The translations under genes and the position numbers were made by a program. A DNA stretch of 64,000 nt from positions 4,002,858-4,066,857 of the forward strand of contig OY979724.1 of assembly GCA_963855995.1 (NCBI GenBank), read 5' to 3'. Each line of letters opens with the position of its first letter. Position 1 is the stretch's first letter. The notes beneath the pieces are model-generated. The model saw only the letters and a program-made list of their open reading frames with translations. It searched no databases and was not told the origin of the DNA. Positions 12,797 through 26,052 of the stretch are shown piece after piece. Origin of the DNA: Muricea muricata (Eukaryota; Cnidaria; Anthozoa; Malacalcyonacea; Plexauridae).

Positions 12797-14340
12797 TTAT
12801 TATTATTATTATTATTTAAACTTATTTTCACACGGTAACTAATCAACCTATATGTTAAATTACTACTTCCACTCTGTTTAAACTACTTATACTATACTAG
12901 AAATATACAAGAAAAATAATTAATTAAGTAAATAAATTGGTTGTTTTCCATTAGGCCGTGCTGTCAAAATTAGACACACACCGCTACTTTGGGAGTGCTA
13001 TAATATTAAGATATTAAGATATTAGATATAAAAAATATAAAAAAGATTCCCAAAGCAACAGTGCAAAATATTTACAATCAACTAACAATTTAAACTTTGT
13101 GATACAACTGTATCTCTGACTCGGCTGTTCCAGACCTTAGCTGCCGCATAACTAAAGCTTCTTTTCATGGCGTTAGTTTTAGGTTTTGACAACATTAACA
13201 TTTTGTTGTTGCTTCTCAGATTATAGTTCTCGTTATTCGTAATTTGAAACATTGATGCAATAGCAGGAGAGCACATATGATTTAAAGCCTTATTAACCAA
13301 ACATATCATTTGTTCTTCTCTTCTTTTATCTAATGTTTCCCATTTTAACTTTAACAATATTTCACTTGAACGTACCTCATATGTGTCTCCCGTTATTACT
13401 CTTGCTGCTCTATTATTCAGCTTTTGCAACTTATCTTTGCATGTTTGGGTACAATTGCCCCAAACTAACGAGCAATAATCAAAGTATGGTTGAACTAATT
13501 ATTTATAAAGTGTCACAAGAGATTGTTGTGAGATGTAATGCTTAGCTCTCCTCAAAATACCAATCCCTTGAGAAACTTTCTTACTAATACTATCAATTTG
13601 CTGATTCCAATTCAAATTTTCATCTATTAAAATTCCCAAACTTTTTGTTTTGGAAACACGCCTTAAGTTTTTCCCTCCTAAATTAATTGCTGGTTCGCAA
13701 TCGATACCCGCTAATCTCTGCCGCGACCCTATTAACATATATTCACTTTTGTCAACATTTACGGTTAATTTATTAGCTAAAAGCCAATTGTGTACATTAT
13801 TTAATTCATTATTCAATTTTTCTTCTAAATCTTTGGCTGTTTCCGCAGAAATAGTAATATTTGTGTCATCGGCAAACATAGCAGGTACAGAATTTACCAA
13901 ACAATTCGGAAGGTCATTCATATATAACAAGAAGAGGAGAGGCCCAAGATTTGATCCCTGAGGAACACCACATTTGACAGTCTGAGATGTAGAAATTATG
14001 TTATCAATTTTACAAACTTGCTCTCGGTTCGTAAGATATGATCTAAACCATATCGATGCAGAGCCCTTGACACCATATAAATATAATTTATTTATTAAAA
14101 TTTCATGATCGATCGTGTCAAAAGCTTTGCACAAATCGAGAAACACAACCCCATTTATTAAGCCTGAGTCCATGCTGATAAGCCATGAATTAGTCGTACT
14201 TAATAACGATGTAGCTGTAGATTGGCCTTTTCTAAAGCCAGATTGATGAACAGAAAGGATATTATTTTCAACCAAATATTGATTTAGTTGTAAATAAATA
14301 ATTTTCTCAAATATAAAACCAACATACTTTTGTAATAAAA
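12797..14340 (-). mobile_element. 5'-truncated LINE (CR1/jockey-like), reverse transcriptase part
   Basis: The minus strand reads a reverse transcriptase from about 14320 to a stop at 13082. The key motifs are [29 protein letters not shown], the catalytic FADDT, and a C-terminal thumb with SLVWGN. One in-frame TAA (13501-13499) breaks it, so the copy is dead. The endonuclease half is absent: the family sequence begins abruptly near FEKII, as expected of 5' truncation during target-primed insertion. The 3' end is a TAA-repeat tail (ATT repeats at 12798-12816 on the plus strand), typical of CR1/L2-like elements. Confidence 0.85.
13082..14320 (-). pseudogene. LINE reverse transcriptase with one premature stop
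   Basis: About 410 codons in one frame are interrupted only by TAA at 13501-13499, just before the conserved LVQPYFDYCSLVWG segment. The palm motifs, including FADD, are intact. The sequence before FEKII does not match the family, which marks the truncation point. Confidence 0.8.
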
Positions 14341-15099
14341 ATGCGCCAATGACGGTATCAATAAAGTAAAAAATCCTGTGTTTATAGAGATCGGAATACA
14401 ACTGAATATAAACACTTCACGTTATCCGGGATGGGTTGAGGAAATAACGTCGATTCGACGTCATCTGTGGCAATGTAAAAATGAACATAGCCGCCTACAC
14501 TAGAAACCTCACTAAAACCTTCGGTCAGGCGAATTAGCTCTCGGGTGCGGCAGATCAATAATAAGTGTGTTTGTTTATGAACACCGTTATAACACATAAA
14601 GCCGTCAAAATTTGGCAGTGACAGTAGGCATGCATGCAACTACAAACTGTCACATTATCTTCGCACTGAAAAATAAAGTGTTTCAGACAACCACAGTTAA
14701 TAGAGGGACAACGTATTCACCTAAATGCAGCACACGAAAGTACTTCGACTAGCCGCCTCCCTGTACAAGAACAATATACTCGAAGCGCGCTGGCAAACAT
14801 TCAAGATTAGTAGATGAATTATATAGAGAATAATACACAAATGCTTATACACATACCGTACTCTGTCCGACCGGTCGGGTGTTAATAAAATGAAACACTG
14901 CAGAATACAATGTATCGTATTAATTTTCCAGAGCGTTTTGCAGAAGAGCAGTCAACCGAAAAATGCTAAACATCGTAAATACAAGAGGTATTGATCGACC
15001 ATACAAAGTTCATAGATACAACGCAGAGGATACATCGTACTTTTTTAATTTTCCAATTCCAGGCATCGCGTAATTATGTTGCACCATAGAGGTTGCACG
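14341..15099. other. Region without recognised genes
   Basis: A minus-strand frame of 85 codons (14639-14382) is open, but I recognise nothing in it. Nothing else is supported. Confidence 0.35.
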
Positions 15100-15225
15100 A
15101 TGATGAGAGGGGGGGGGGGGGGGGGGGCAGAGATGGGGAAAGAGAACTGACAAAAAACGTTTTGCCACGATCTCAGTCAAAACTTTTTTGTCAGTTCTCT
15201 TTCCCCAACTCCCCCCCCTCCTCCT
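15100..15225. repeat. Inverted repeat with G-run and C-run ends
   Basis: Arms containing GGGGAAAGAGAACTGACAAA (about 15133-15155) and its reverse complement (about 15187-15208) flank a loop of about 35 bp. The outer ends are a run of about 18 G and a C-rich stretch. It is probably a small foldback element. Confidence 0.6.
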
Positions 15226-15638
15226 TTTAAATAGCGAATATACTGTAATGCCCTGAGTACGAGAGTTGTGATATGTATAGGATTTGTGCATTGGGAAAAT
15301 TCACTTTGTCTACCCGATTTTGAACATGTTAATAACCAGGTATACTGTGAGAATATCATATTAGTAATATTAGCATGCACTATATTCTTGGGTTTCACTA
15401 GGGCATTTTGCAGTACAAATCTCACGAAGCTGCACATATTTGCTGCCGAACAAAAGCTCAACACACAGAGTAAAAAATATTTCCCTCCAATGACAGTGTT
15501 ACTGTGTATCGATTTGGAGTTGACCCCCAGTGAAATTTATGACGTCGCGTGAAAGCGCACACTATGGTGAGCCCAATTTTTCTCCGTTGACTCATTGAAG
15601 TACTCTGTGTAGGTAGCTCGTCATAATGTAATGTAGTA

Positions 15639-16329
15639 GTCAGGGAGGCAGAGGTACAAAAATACATGTCTACTTACCATATCGAGGGACAATTTCATTT
15701 TGCTTTTAAATTGTCCGTTACATGCCTAATATAACAATTCTGAATGTTGTTTGGCCCAATTTTTCTTGTGGGCTCCAGCCAACACGTTTTTTCTTAAATT
15801 TTCTATAAAACTATATTATTGTCAGAAAAGGCGAAATTTCGAACTTATTTCTAGAAAAAACCACTTACGTTATCAAAAAGGTAATAAAAAACTACATATA
15901 ACACATTATTATGATTACTTTTATTTTCCACATTTTTGTTGAGTTATGAGCGTTCGAAAACTTATTTTCAGACTAGTGCCCAGGAAATTAGCGCCATTTT
16001 AGGACATTTTCCGTTTTGAAGCAGCAATAACTCGAAAACAGCTTGAAAAACCAGGGTGTCCGTAATGATGTCTTATATGTTGTTTTTTATAAGCTTTCTG
16101 GTGATACAAGTCATTTTTCAAATGAATGAACTTGAAAGTTTGCTATTTTTGACCACATAATAGTTTTATAATAAAACTGAATAAAAACGTGTTGATCGAA
16201 GCCCACAAGATAAATTGGGCCAAACAACATTCAGAATTGTTATATTAGGCATGTATGTAACGGACAATTTAAGAGCAAAATGGATTTGTCCCTCGAGAAG
16301 GTAGGTAAAATGACCTCTGCCTCCCTGAC
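15639..16329. mobile_element. TA-flanked terminal-inverted-repeat element, non-autonomous
   Basis: Inverted arms of about 130 bp begin GTCAGGGAGGCAGAGGT at 15639 and end as the complement at 16329. The arms also share GCCCAATTT and TTGTTTGGCCCAA. Both ends are flanked by TA. The short AT-rich centre carries no transposase. The TA duplication suggests the Tc1/mariner group or a similar one. Confidence 0.7.
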
Positions 16330-16386
16330 TATAGCACTATAATGCTATCTCTAAGTAATGTTGTAATGTTCCAATGATTGTAAATA

Positions 16387-16560
16387 CAGTTTCTGAAACG
16401 TTCTCTGATCGTAAAATTTATTTAAACTTATTTAAAATTTATTTAGCTTTCGACTGCCAGTCTGCAGTCTTAGTATCACTTTCCTGTTGAAAACTGCGGA
16501 CTGGCAGTCGAAAGCTCGTGTTTAAAAAAATTTTACGATAAGAGAACGTTTCAGAAACTT
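16387..16560. mobile_element. Small foldback MITE, about 170 bp
   Basis: Near-perfect hairpin with arms starting AGTTTCTGAAACGTTCTCT and containing GCTTTCGACTGCCAGTC, with the complement on the right. TA lies next to each end. Confidence 0.7.
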
Positions 16561-16689
16561 TATCGACGAATCGCCGAGGCCTGACTTCCTGTGCAAATAG
16601 TTTTTTTCCCTAATAGCAAATAGTAGACTATGATCGCTGATATTCGTGTGAATAGCACCAGAATCAGAATTGTATTAGATACAATGTGG

Positions 16690-17960
16690 TCTATTAAACT
16701 TCTTGTTGTTATAGTAATTCCGGTAGGTTTAATTATCTTTCACTTTTGATAGTTGATACAATTCGTACAGAGACTTCGTATCATCTTTAAGAATATCACA
16801 ATTCAGGTCCCAAAGTATATACATTTATCTGTTCTCGTTATCAATAACTTTGATCAGTTTTTCAAAATATTCTAAGAATTCTGATGATGCAATATATGGG
16901 TGGTCTATATATACTGTTGTAACAAAAAATGGTTTGTAATGCGGCTTAATAATTTCAATACAAACAGCTTCTATTTCAGAAGAAACTTACGGTGGCCCAC
17001 AACGGCAACGCCCAATTTGTTTTTTAGTTTGGTGTTTATGTGATTTCTTTTCTAGCCGAAATTGTTCTTTTCTTTTTCAAACCGACTTTTTCAGTGAGAA
17101 ATTTTTTTCCGATAAATTTAGTCTTTGTTTACAAGCGAAGTTTTGATTTCAACCGAAATTTATTTCCGACAGAAATTTTTTTCCAGCCGAAATTTGTTGC
17201 AACAGCAATTTATTTTTAACAGAAATTTGCTTTTGACAATCATTTTTTTTCCAGCAGAAATTCATCTTCGACCGAAATTTGTTTTCAAACAGAAAATGTT
17301 TTTCAAACGGAAATTTTTTTCGACAGAAATTTCAATTTGTGGTTTCACGTGAGCTACCACTGACCACTACTGATCGTGTTACAGAGGATGATATTTACGT
17401 GACGTTTTATAAAAAACACCTTGACTTTCGATTGCAAAAAGTGGTCTAAATAGGTATAATTAAAATGTCGAATGCGTCCAGTGATTCTGAAGATGAAAGA
17501 GAAATAATCGAGTATTTACGGTGGCCCACAACGGCAACGCCCAATTTGTTTTTTAGTTTGGTGTTTATGTGATTTCTTTTCTAGCCGAAATTGTTCTTTT
17601 CTCACTGAAAAAGTCGGTTTGAAAAAGAAAAGAACAATTTCGGCTAGAAAAGAAATCACATAAACACCAAACTAAAAAACAAATTGGGCGTTGCCGTTGT
17701 GGGCCACCGTACATTTCTTATGCTGCAGTTAATGGAACTGTGCAAGTAGATGCAAACTTCACCTCCATTTCTTGACCTGTCTTTTCTAATAAGATAATAA
17801 ACATTGAGGTGAATCATACTATTTGTTATATTTGGATCAAGACAAGTCTCATTGAAAGCAAAGAGATCAATTAATTTATTTGACATTGAGTATCTTATTT
17901 CGTCAATTTTGGCGAGAAAGCTAACAATGTCAAGAAAAGTCATTTTCAAACCTTTTTCAT
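16690..17960 (-). mobile_element. LINE 5' fragment encoding AP-endonuclease, split by a MITE
   Basis: On the minus strand, 17960-17712 encodes an endonuclease start with LLxxLAKIDEIRYSM-like and LIDLFAFNETCLD residues and IRKDRSRNGG. After the inserted element the homology resumes at 16987-16690 with EAVCIEIIKPHYKPF and VIDNEN, slightly frameshifted. This is the N-terminal exonuclease/endonuclease/phosphatase fold of a LINE ORF2, without its reverse transcriptase. Confidence 0.7.
16990..17709. mobile_element. TA-flanked element with nested palindromic end, inserted in a LINE
   Basis: Terminal repeats CGGTGGCCCACAACGGCAAC start at 16990 and end at 17709, each next to TA (16988-16989 and 17710-17711). 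The left terminal repeat is about 110 bp. The right end is a hairpin: an extra copy of the terminal repeat begins at 17519 and folds back on 17625-17709. Positions 17130-17340 hold diverged repeats of about 20 bp around CCGAAATTT. An ATG at 17465 opens a short frame beginning MSNASSDSEDEREIIEY that runs into the inner repeat, as if a transposase gene had been deleted. Confidence 0.75.
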
Positions 17961-19825
17961 TGGGAATGGAATTAAGGCTAGTGGCACATTGTTACATTCA
18001 ACTTCTTCATCTTTTGATTCACATGTTTCAAGTACATTCTCCATTCTCTGTTCTGATGTCCAAAGGCTTGGTGAAAAAGCCCCATACTATTCGTACTCCC
18101 CGCTGAGTTTTGTGCAATTCCAGTGCAGCTTACTCTTGCTGATGACTTTAAATAGGAACAGAAAATACTACTTAGTGTCCTATCACCTTCTCGGTTTAAG
18201 TGAAGATCGGAGCGACTGAGTAGAGATCTATCTGTGTGGTCATAATTCAGGAATGTAGCATTATGGTTGTGTATAAATTTTTAATTAAGTGGTTAAAACG
18301 ACTTATCTTACTGGTTGAACTCGATTGTCATACCTTTTAATGACACCTGAAATTGCAATCATTCATTCTAGCGTTACCTTTCAGAGAATTGGAAATTATT
18401 TGAATGAAGCGGAAAGCCAATGTTTTGATATTTTATTTGGAGCCGAGTATTGGACTTAAAAATTTATAAATAATCAAATAAAATGGCCTAGCCAGCTCAC
18501 TCACGATTCACGGAATTGTACTGTCTTAATCACGAAACGCAAATAACGTTAACCATGGGTGACGAAAATATCCTTGTCCTCCCCCCTCCCCCCTCCGCTA
18601 AAATTGTACTTTTGATTTTTATGGCAGTAGGTGTTATTTTAAATTTCATAAGCAGAAGTTTATGCAACTGTGGGATTAGCATAAATATTGACGGACATTC
18701 AAATCATAACAATAAGATCATTTTCATACTGTCAGTTTTCATGGTACACTTTGTATACAATAGGGGTTGGGTGCTAATTTTAATTTCAATGGTCGTCTAC
18801 TTTCTTTAAGTACACTCTGTATTTTCGACAATAGGATGAAATATAGACTAGCCATTCGTATCATATCTTTTGTGTTTCGCATTGTTTCGTCCATAACTCA
18901 AATGATTATGAAGTATACATGCAGTCTACAGCTTTGTGACACAAAACCCGATCAAGACTTCAACCGCCGAAAATCTGCGATATTCTGGTCGACATGGCGA
19001 CTTCTTCAGGGAGAAACAATATCGAAAATTATGGTAGAAATGAACATGAAAATTCCGTTCAGGCAGTTTGTGTACAGAAATTTGAAAGTAAGGAAAAACC
19101 TTTTCTCGCCGGGTAGTTTATAAATCAAAACAAGGTGCTGTTCAATCTAATTACGCTATTCTTTATACACATACTTCATTGATGGTTTTTAAAGTTGGTT
19201 TTAACGTCTATCATATCGACATTTTAGCTTTCAACAACATTTTTACTTTAATTCGCATTCATCTTTCATCTGCAAATTTTGGCTTACACTATAATGTACA
19301 CTGCTGCAAAGTATGGCTGTTTGATGTTAACCGACCCAACGTATCGGAATGGGATAGTGCCGGCAGGGAATTGATACTGTTTCGCGAAACGATCTGCTAG
19401 GAAAATGTAGAATTTGACCTTGATTAGTACAGTAGATTTTAGACGTCCGCCATCATTGAATTCATATTTCTGACTGGGTCGCGTCACTGGATCATGGTAA
19501 CCCAACGCACAAATCCGCGTCTGCTGAATATTTTCGTTCGTGGTTTACTGCACTACAAAATGTTACTACAAAATATATTTGGCGACTACTTCATTTCCCC
19601 GCGCTGAAGTGGTCGTTTATAAAAACTCTTATCAAAATATTTAACATTGTTTTCCTGCCTACATATTGTTCGTAATATTGTCAAACCTGGGTACACTGAA
19701 CAATATTGTTGATCCATCATTGAACATGCAGTATGGACATTGGGCGGCCAAACATTGTCAGTCAATCCAGTTTTATTAAGTCCCCACTATAACTCCAATT
19801 GTTGCTTAATCGTAGGTTGCTACAG
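17961..19825. other. Upstream of the anoctamin gene; first exon not identified
   Basis: No exon can be supported here. The missing N-terminal exon or exons and the promoter of the anoctamin gene probably lie in this stretch or further left. Confidence 0.4.
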
Positions 19826-22800
19826 CAAAAAGACAACCAAATACCTTGCGCTTACTGGACACGAACGCCCGTGTTTTCGAGATGGCGAACGAAGTATTGA
19901 CGTGGTGTTGGTGTTTCGCTGCAAGAAAACCCTGTCGAGTACGAAGGATACAACAAGCGGAAAAATAAGAAAGAGATTTATGGAAGAATTAATCACGAAT
20001 GGGTTAGAAACGGAAATTGAGACAGTACAGCATTTGGTGCGTAATTTTCTTTTTTCTAAGCGAAACGGGAAAAAGAATATCTGTACAAATTGCCTAAGGA
20101 GTTGCTGGCCTTTTTTATTGTTTGCATTCTGCTCTATTTTGTCAAAGCCAAAAAATAATGTCAAAATACTTTGTTTGCTTCAATGCCGGTAAGCGTCAGG
20201 TAAAATAATCGAAGATTCGTAAAGGATTGCCTTGTTATAAGACGGATTATGAAAACATATTTTATTTTGACGTCTCTATATCCATTTAGAGCCTTAAAAT
20301 ACTCTCTGCAATAACGATCGCCTCCCTAAGGTCCGTTTGCATTCGGAAAACTTCCTTACGAGAGGGAATGAGAACATACAGACACAATCAAGCTTCCTCT
20401 CCTTTGATCCCATCTGGAGGATGGAACATTCCTTAGTAGAATTTTAAGATCACCGTTCTAACAAACATACAATCTTTATGTTTAAATGTTCAGGACACAG
20501 ACACGTACTTCGTCAAACTACACGCCCCATTGGACACTCTACAGAGAAAAGCCGAAGACATGAAACTCAAACTGCCGTTCTCCCTGCTTTCAAAAAATTC
20601 TGAAATGGACGTCGCCATTGCCTCCCTTCCATTCATCTACCGAGATGAAGAAATAACTAACCACGGTCGGCGTTGTTTTTTACTTGCACCCTTCGTTAAA
20701 CACTATGCCGAGAAATTTTTGTCGAAGGGAGAACACTTTACCGGGGTAGATCGTATAGCTGTGGTGGAACGGATCCTCGACGAAACGTATTTTTCCGACA
20801 AGGAATTTGGCGTCAAAAGTTTGATAAATCAACAAGTGTTTAAGGCCGTTTATCCTCCACACGAATCCGGAAACGACGTGTCGGTGAAACGGAATAAAGG
20901 TAGCCTACCAGATTGACTGTTTGCTGCAGGGCTTGGCAAGGCAGCACACTAATCTAAGCACTGACAAGGTTGTTTAAGTCGTTAGCGTAGTTTATATACT
21001 TTTGCGACCTTGACTTTGTCCATCGGATCGGTAAATGAACAGTGTACTAAGTAAGAGATGCATTGTGTTGTAGAACGTAACAAAAAACCCATAATTTGGT
21101 GACTGAAGAATCCCTGACGAAAATTTTGTCTTATTAGTTAATGAATATTTAGTCTTAGAAGCATGATCAACCACATTCAATGCGTACAATTGCTTATGCT
21201 TTACATTTCCTATTACAACAGCTGCAGTCAAATCGTCATTTAATAGTGCCGTTAAAGAAAAAAAAGGCAAATACAAGGAGAGAACATATTTCGCAAAATT
21301 TACAACCCTGATATTAACAAATACATGCATTGCATTGTGGTTGATTATGCAACTTTAAAGACAGTAATCGTTATTCTAAGAGTTCAGAGACAAATTAAAG
21401 TTTGCTGTCTGATTCCTTCCTAAAGACGATTTTCCTGGGTGGAAAGCAGCCTTCTCATTCCATCCCTCACATTTTATGGACTTGATTACAATGATTAGCT
21501 CGGTTCTCTTGTCCCTATTCAGGAACCAAACAATATTCACAAAGCGCTCACTACTAATATTCCCAACCGTTCGTTTTCAGGTCGACAAAAATTGTCCAAA
21601 GATTGGGCCTCGTTTCGACGTTTATACAAGAAGCAACCAATCAACACAGTGAGATCGTATTTAGGCACATCTGTCGCCTTCTACTTTATCTGGCTGGGAT
21701 TCTGTGCTTGGTATTTATGGCCTTTGGCCACACTTAGCCTGATGGTCCTGGCATATGGTGCTCTAACGCTAGCCAACTGCCAACCCGTGAAAGATATTTG
21801 CTATCAAAATAACGCCACCAATTACTTGATGTGCCCACAGTGCGAGAAATGCGATTTTTGGTATTTGCAACAAGTTTGTGAAAGTACGAAGCTCGCTTAC
21901 GTTTTCGACAATGAGATGGCAACAGTTTTAGCAGTGTTGGTTTCAATATGGTCGCTGTTTTTGACAAAGTTCTGGAACAGGCACCACGCCAAATTAACAT
22001 TTCAATGCCAAACGTATGACATCGAAAAAACTGACGAAGCATCGCGACCCGAATTTGTCGCAAAAGTTCAGACCGTTCGTCAGAATATCGCGACAGGCCA
22101 ATTAGAACAGTACATACCAATGGCTACACTGTGTTATAGATATTCATTTGTTGTGGTATCTGTTACATTTATGATATGCATATCGCTAGCTGGGCTATTG
22201 GGTGTGGTTATATACCGCAGTGCTGTCTATACGGCTCTTATTACCCGCACTAACAACCAAGCCAGGGTAATAAATGATGTTACAGCTGGAATAATGACCC
22301 TACTTTGTATAAACGTGATGAGTTGGGTGTATACACCAATCGCAAAGAAGTTGACGAATTTTGAAAATCCTCGCACACAATCGCAATGGGAAAACAGTTT
22401 CACATACAAGATGTTTGCTTTTCAGTTCGTGAACTGGTACTCCTCTCTGTTTTATATCGCGTTCTTCAAGACGGAACATTTCACGGGGACGGTGGGGAGC
22501 TATGTTAGCTATACGAAATACGTAAATCGTTTGGAAGGTTGCCCGGTTCAAGGTTGCTCAATGGAATTGTGCATTCAGCTCGCAGTTATTATGATCGGCC
22601 AAATGTTTCTTCAGAATATAAGCGAGATCTCAAAACCGTAAGTATCTGGACTTGAAACTTTCCACTTTTAGTAGCAGTACAAAGTGACAGAGATTAGGTT
22701 TCCTACGTCGTGCATAATTGCTTTACTAAATCGATCTCTAGCGCAGGCATTGAAGTTGATACATGGTGAATAAAGTTATTTCAGTTTAGGTTTCCTGTTA

Positions 22801-25087
22801 CAGCAACGTTTCTGGCAAAAATAGGTTAGAACTAATAAAAATCTGAAAATAATGAAGTTAGATTTAGTTTTGAATGTAGTAGCGCAGCCTAACAAGGCCG
22901 TACACAGGGGCTTTAAACACCTCCCCCCCCCCCGCCAATTAAAGCTCTATCCCTACATTAATTAGAGACCTTCCTTTCCGGATTTCTAAAGAAGACATTG
23001 AAACTGGAGTAACTGGTCTACGGTATAGCCATCTGGCACAAGCAAAATTCGTTTAGCTTACGTTTCGTCCAAAATCTTTTTGCACTCCCATAAAAACATC
23101 GTAGTACTGCTGGAGCTACCAAGTGCACCATAATGAACCCATATAATTTCATTTAGTTATCTGGTGAAGCGCTTGGCCGTTCGAAAATATAAAAATTTGT
23201 ACAATAATCTGTTACCATGGCAGCAAGAATACTTCCTAACACCAACGGATAACACGCTGTTTTGGGAATATATGGAAATAGGTGAACACGATATTTTACT
23301 GTTATACACACCCTAGTCAATATACGTTTTAAATTAACGATGTTAAGGATTCCTGCATGGTTCATTTGACTAAAATGCCATGCACATGTGGTTGGAATTT
23401 AGGATTAAGACATTCTTTAAAGGGTAACTTTCCCTTGAGAAAAACTAATCGCTTTGACACAAGTTATAGAAACTATAATTCTTACACTAACGAAATTTCT
23501 TCAAGAAAAAGGTAAACTTGGTAGAAAAAGGTAAACTACATACTGAAATGTAAGCACTTATCTCATACAATGTTTTCGCGACTTAAATGTAACCTCATTC
23601 AAGCATGGATTTAATTCATATGTCGACATTGTGTGGAGAGGGGGATAAACGCTAACAATTTTCTCGGGGCTTTTTTTTCTTTTACTTGTGAAGTCACATA
23701 ACGACACTGGTTTAACTAGGAATGTTGATAGTTACCACTACATGCAGTTGGTAACGTTCACAAAAATAGATTGAGTGTTTTGAAATTAATATATACCAAT
23801 ATCTATAATACGTATACCAATATTTTGTTAAATCTGCCATTTTTCTTCGATTAGTTCTACAGTTGGGTTTTGTGATGATGTTTTCAGCTGCATTTCCTCT
23901 GGCGCCACTGATCGCCTTTATTAACTTGATTGTGGAGATCCGGCTTGATGCTATGAAATACACACATTTCCAAAGACGAGCCTTTCCCAGAATGGCTGCT
24001 GCCAGAGGGGCGTGGCAAGACATTTTGGAGCATCTTGCCGAGTGGTCAGTTCTAGTCAACGCGCTTGTTATAGCAATGACGACAAATTTTATCCCAAAGA
24101 TGGTATATCGGTTTAGCTACAGCATGGATGGTAGCCTCAATGGATACGTGAACAACAGCCTGTCGTTCTACAATATATCTTGGCTTCCTAACATTGAAAA
24201 CTCCACGATAAAAGACTACAAAAACCTGCCAACATTTTGCAGGTATGAATAATGTTGATTTACCCATTTTTAATGCTTTGTTACATATAAAGGTTTTACA
24301 CTTTCCACTAATATTTCCTGCATACGAACGAACATTGAGAGGGAACATTGTTTTCTTGCTGTGTTTCTTCAAGTTCGACAAAAATCAGTTTCTTACAAGT
24401 TATTTTCTTTGAGTGAAAGAGGCCAAACCAAGGAAAACTACTGGCTATTAATTCACGTTTCCTTTTATTTTCAAGAAACCCAGCAAATTTTTATTTTCCC
24501 CCTGATAATCATACCCAAAGTTAAGCAAAGCACGAATTAATCATTGTCCCCATACCATTTTTTTCTTCAGTCTATACAATTTACGTTTGCATTCGCTGCA
24601 CTTTTTCGAGATCTCAGGCATGCGCGGATTTTTTAAAAGTAGTGATGTCATGCAGTGATTTTTAGGGCGGGGATGACTATTAAGACGAAATTATAGGATA
24701 CATACAAATTTAAAAGCGCACCTAGTCCACAGAATGTTTTGCCAGGTTACAACTTCCTCGCGATATCGCTAAATCACTTTGCAGTATCGGGTCACTTTAT
24801 TATAATGAAACATACAACCTGGTCTCTTTTATGTTTTGCACGACAGATATCATGGTTATCACGAAATCGATGGCCATTATTCCACACAATACTGGCACGT
24901 TATGGTTATACGTTTCATATTTGCGTTATCACTCTATTGCATCATCAGTGCATTGCGTACGATAATGGGGTGGACAGTCGCCGACGAACCATCGAACGTA
25001 AAGCTGAGAAGAAAGCGGGCAATTTATCTCATTAAAAGACTGTTTAAATATAGATTTGAACATCACTCTAGTGTGAAGGCAGCGTAG
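19826..25087 (+). CDS. Anoctamin (TMEM16 family) channel or scramblase, 5' end incomplete
   Basis: Six plus-strand exons join in phase: 19826-20036, 20494-20899, 21581-22637, 23157-23281, 23855-24242 and 24847-25087 (stop TAG), about 809 residues. Anoctamins are ten-helix dimeric calcium-activated chloride channels or lipid scramblases. The cytosolic dimerisation domain is seen from CFRDGERSIDVVLVFR through DRIAVVERILDET and FGVKSLI. The 1057-bp third exon holds the first membrane helices, the Cys-rich loop CPQCEKCDFWYLQQ, RPEFVAKVQT, KFVN-like FQFVNWYSSLFYIAFFK, and CSMELCIQLAVIMIG with the QNISEIS calcium-site helix. The following exons carry LFWEYMEI, FPLAPLIAFINLIVEIRLDA and the last helices, ending in a basic tail. 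Length and motifs fit the family; the helix-6 spacing looks more ANO7-like than ANO1-like, from memory. The start codon exon is missing. Confidence 0.9.
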
Positions 25088-25134
25088 TGGACTTGGATTT
25101 GCTGTGTTTATGAAGCTCGGGTTAAACACTCTCA

Positions 25135-25140
25135 AATAAA
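25135..25140 (+). terminator. Polyadenylation signal AATAAA of the anoctamin gene
   Basis: AATAAA lies 47 bases after the stop codon and is followed by a T-rich stretch. Confidence 0.6.
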
Positions 25141-26052
25141 TGTTGTTTCGTTATGAGGTTTTGCTATGAGTTTGGGCTATAAGTACTGCTTTGGGCTACC
25201 ACCACTTGGATCGCTATAGGAGGTCCGAGGGATCGGACTTGATCCAAACCTACCATTATCAGATTATCACTGCCTTTTCCTGATCACTGTCTGGTAACTA
25301 TATTTGAGTGGATATTTGAATCACACGTATATGTGCGCACCTGAAGTCTTTTTTCTCATTTTTCTCATCGAAGAAGTTTGCGAGAATTTATCGGTGAGGC
25401 TATGTGGAAAAAGGTTTGTTCGATAGTAAAGGAATAGTACTGCCTGCAGGGTTCGTGATGTAAAAGTGAGAAAAAAAACGAAATATAGTACGCAGATGGG
25501 GAAGAAGTTTATCATGCATGCCGCTTTTCTGTTGTATTTTAATAGCTACCACTTAGCTTGTCAAGAGAAGAAATGGAATAACATCTGCTCCCGGTGGGCG
25601 AAGATCAAACTTTGTCTGAATAATGGCTCTCGGCAAATTTGCGGAGAACATGCATGCCAAGATGGCGAGCGCGTGGGCATATGTCATCCAATGCCTTAAA
25701 TGATACACTTAAAGAGATGTGGCAAAGACATTTGCTTGTTAAAATTTAATCGGATTTACAATGTTTATGAATATTTCGAATTGAAAACTTACTGACTTGA
25801 TTAAAAAACTTTTTAATCATTCCGTCAAATAGCATTGTTTGAACTAAATGTGTGTAACTAACTGTAAATAAATTATACTTTGAATTTATGTAATAATATT
25901 GTCGAAGTTAGCAAACAAGGTATAAAAACTCATCTGAATTGCAAAATGAGTTATTTAACTTTACGTGCCGAATAGCAAACAATAATAAATTACGTTGTTA
26001 TTCCAATGAGTTTCCAAACTACCTTTCACTGAATTATGGTAATATCAACTTA
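25141..26052. other. Intergenic region, no supported gene
   Basis: A 77-codon open frame at 25466-25699 has no recognisable domain or splice context. Nothing else was found. Confidence 0.4.

Noticed and set aside
14382..14639. 85-codon minus-strand frame with a protein-like look
   Set aside because: No domain, no clear splice partner, and it lies at the broken 5' edge of a LINE.
18516..19123. Two overlapping plus-strand frames upstream of the anoctamin gene
   Set aside because: They are in different frames, match no part of an anoctamin N-terminus and show no clear donor sites.
21734..22551. Minus-strand frames over the large anoctamin exon
   Set aside because: They are shadows; the plus strand has the family motifs and correct splice phases.
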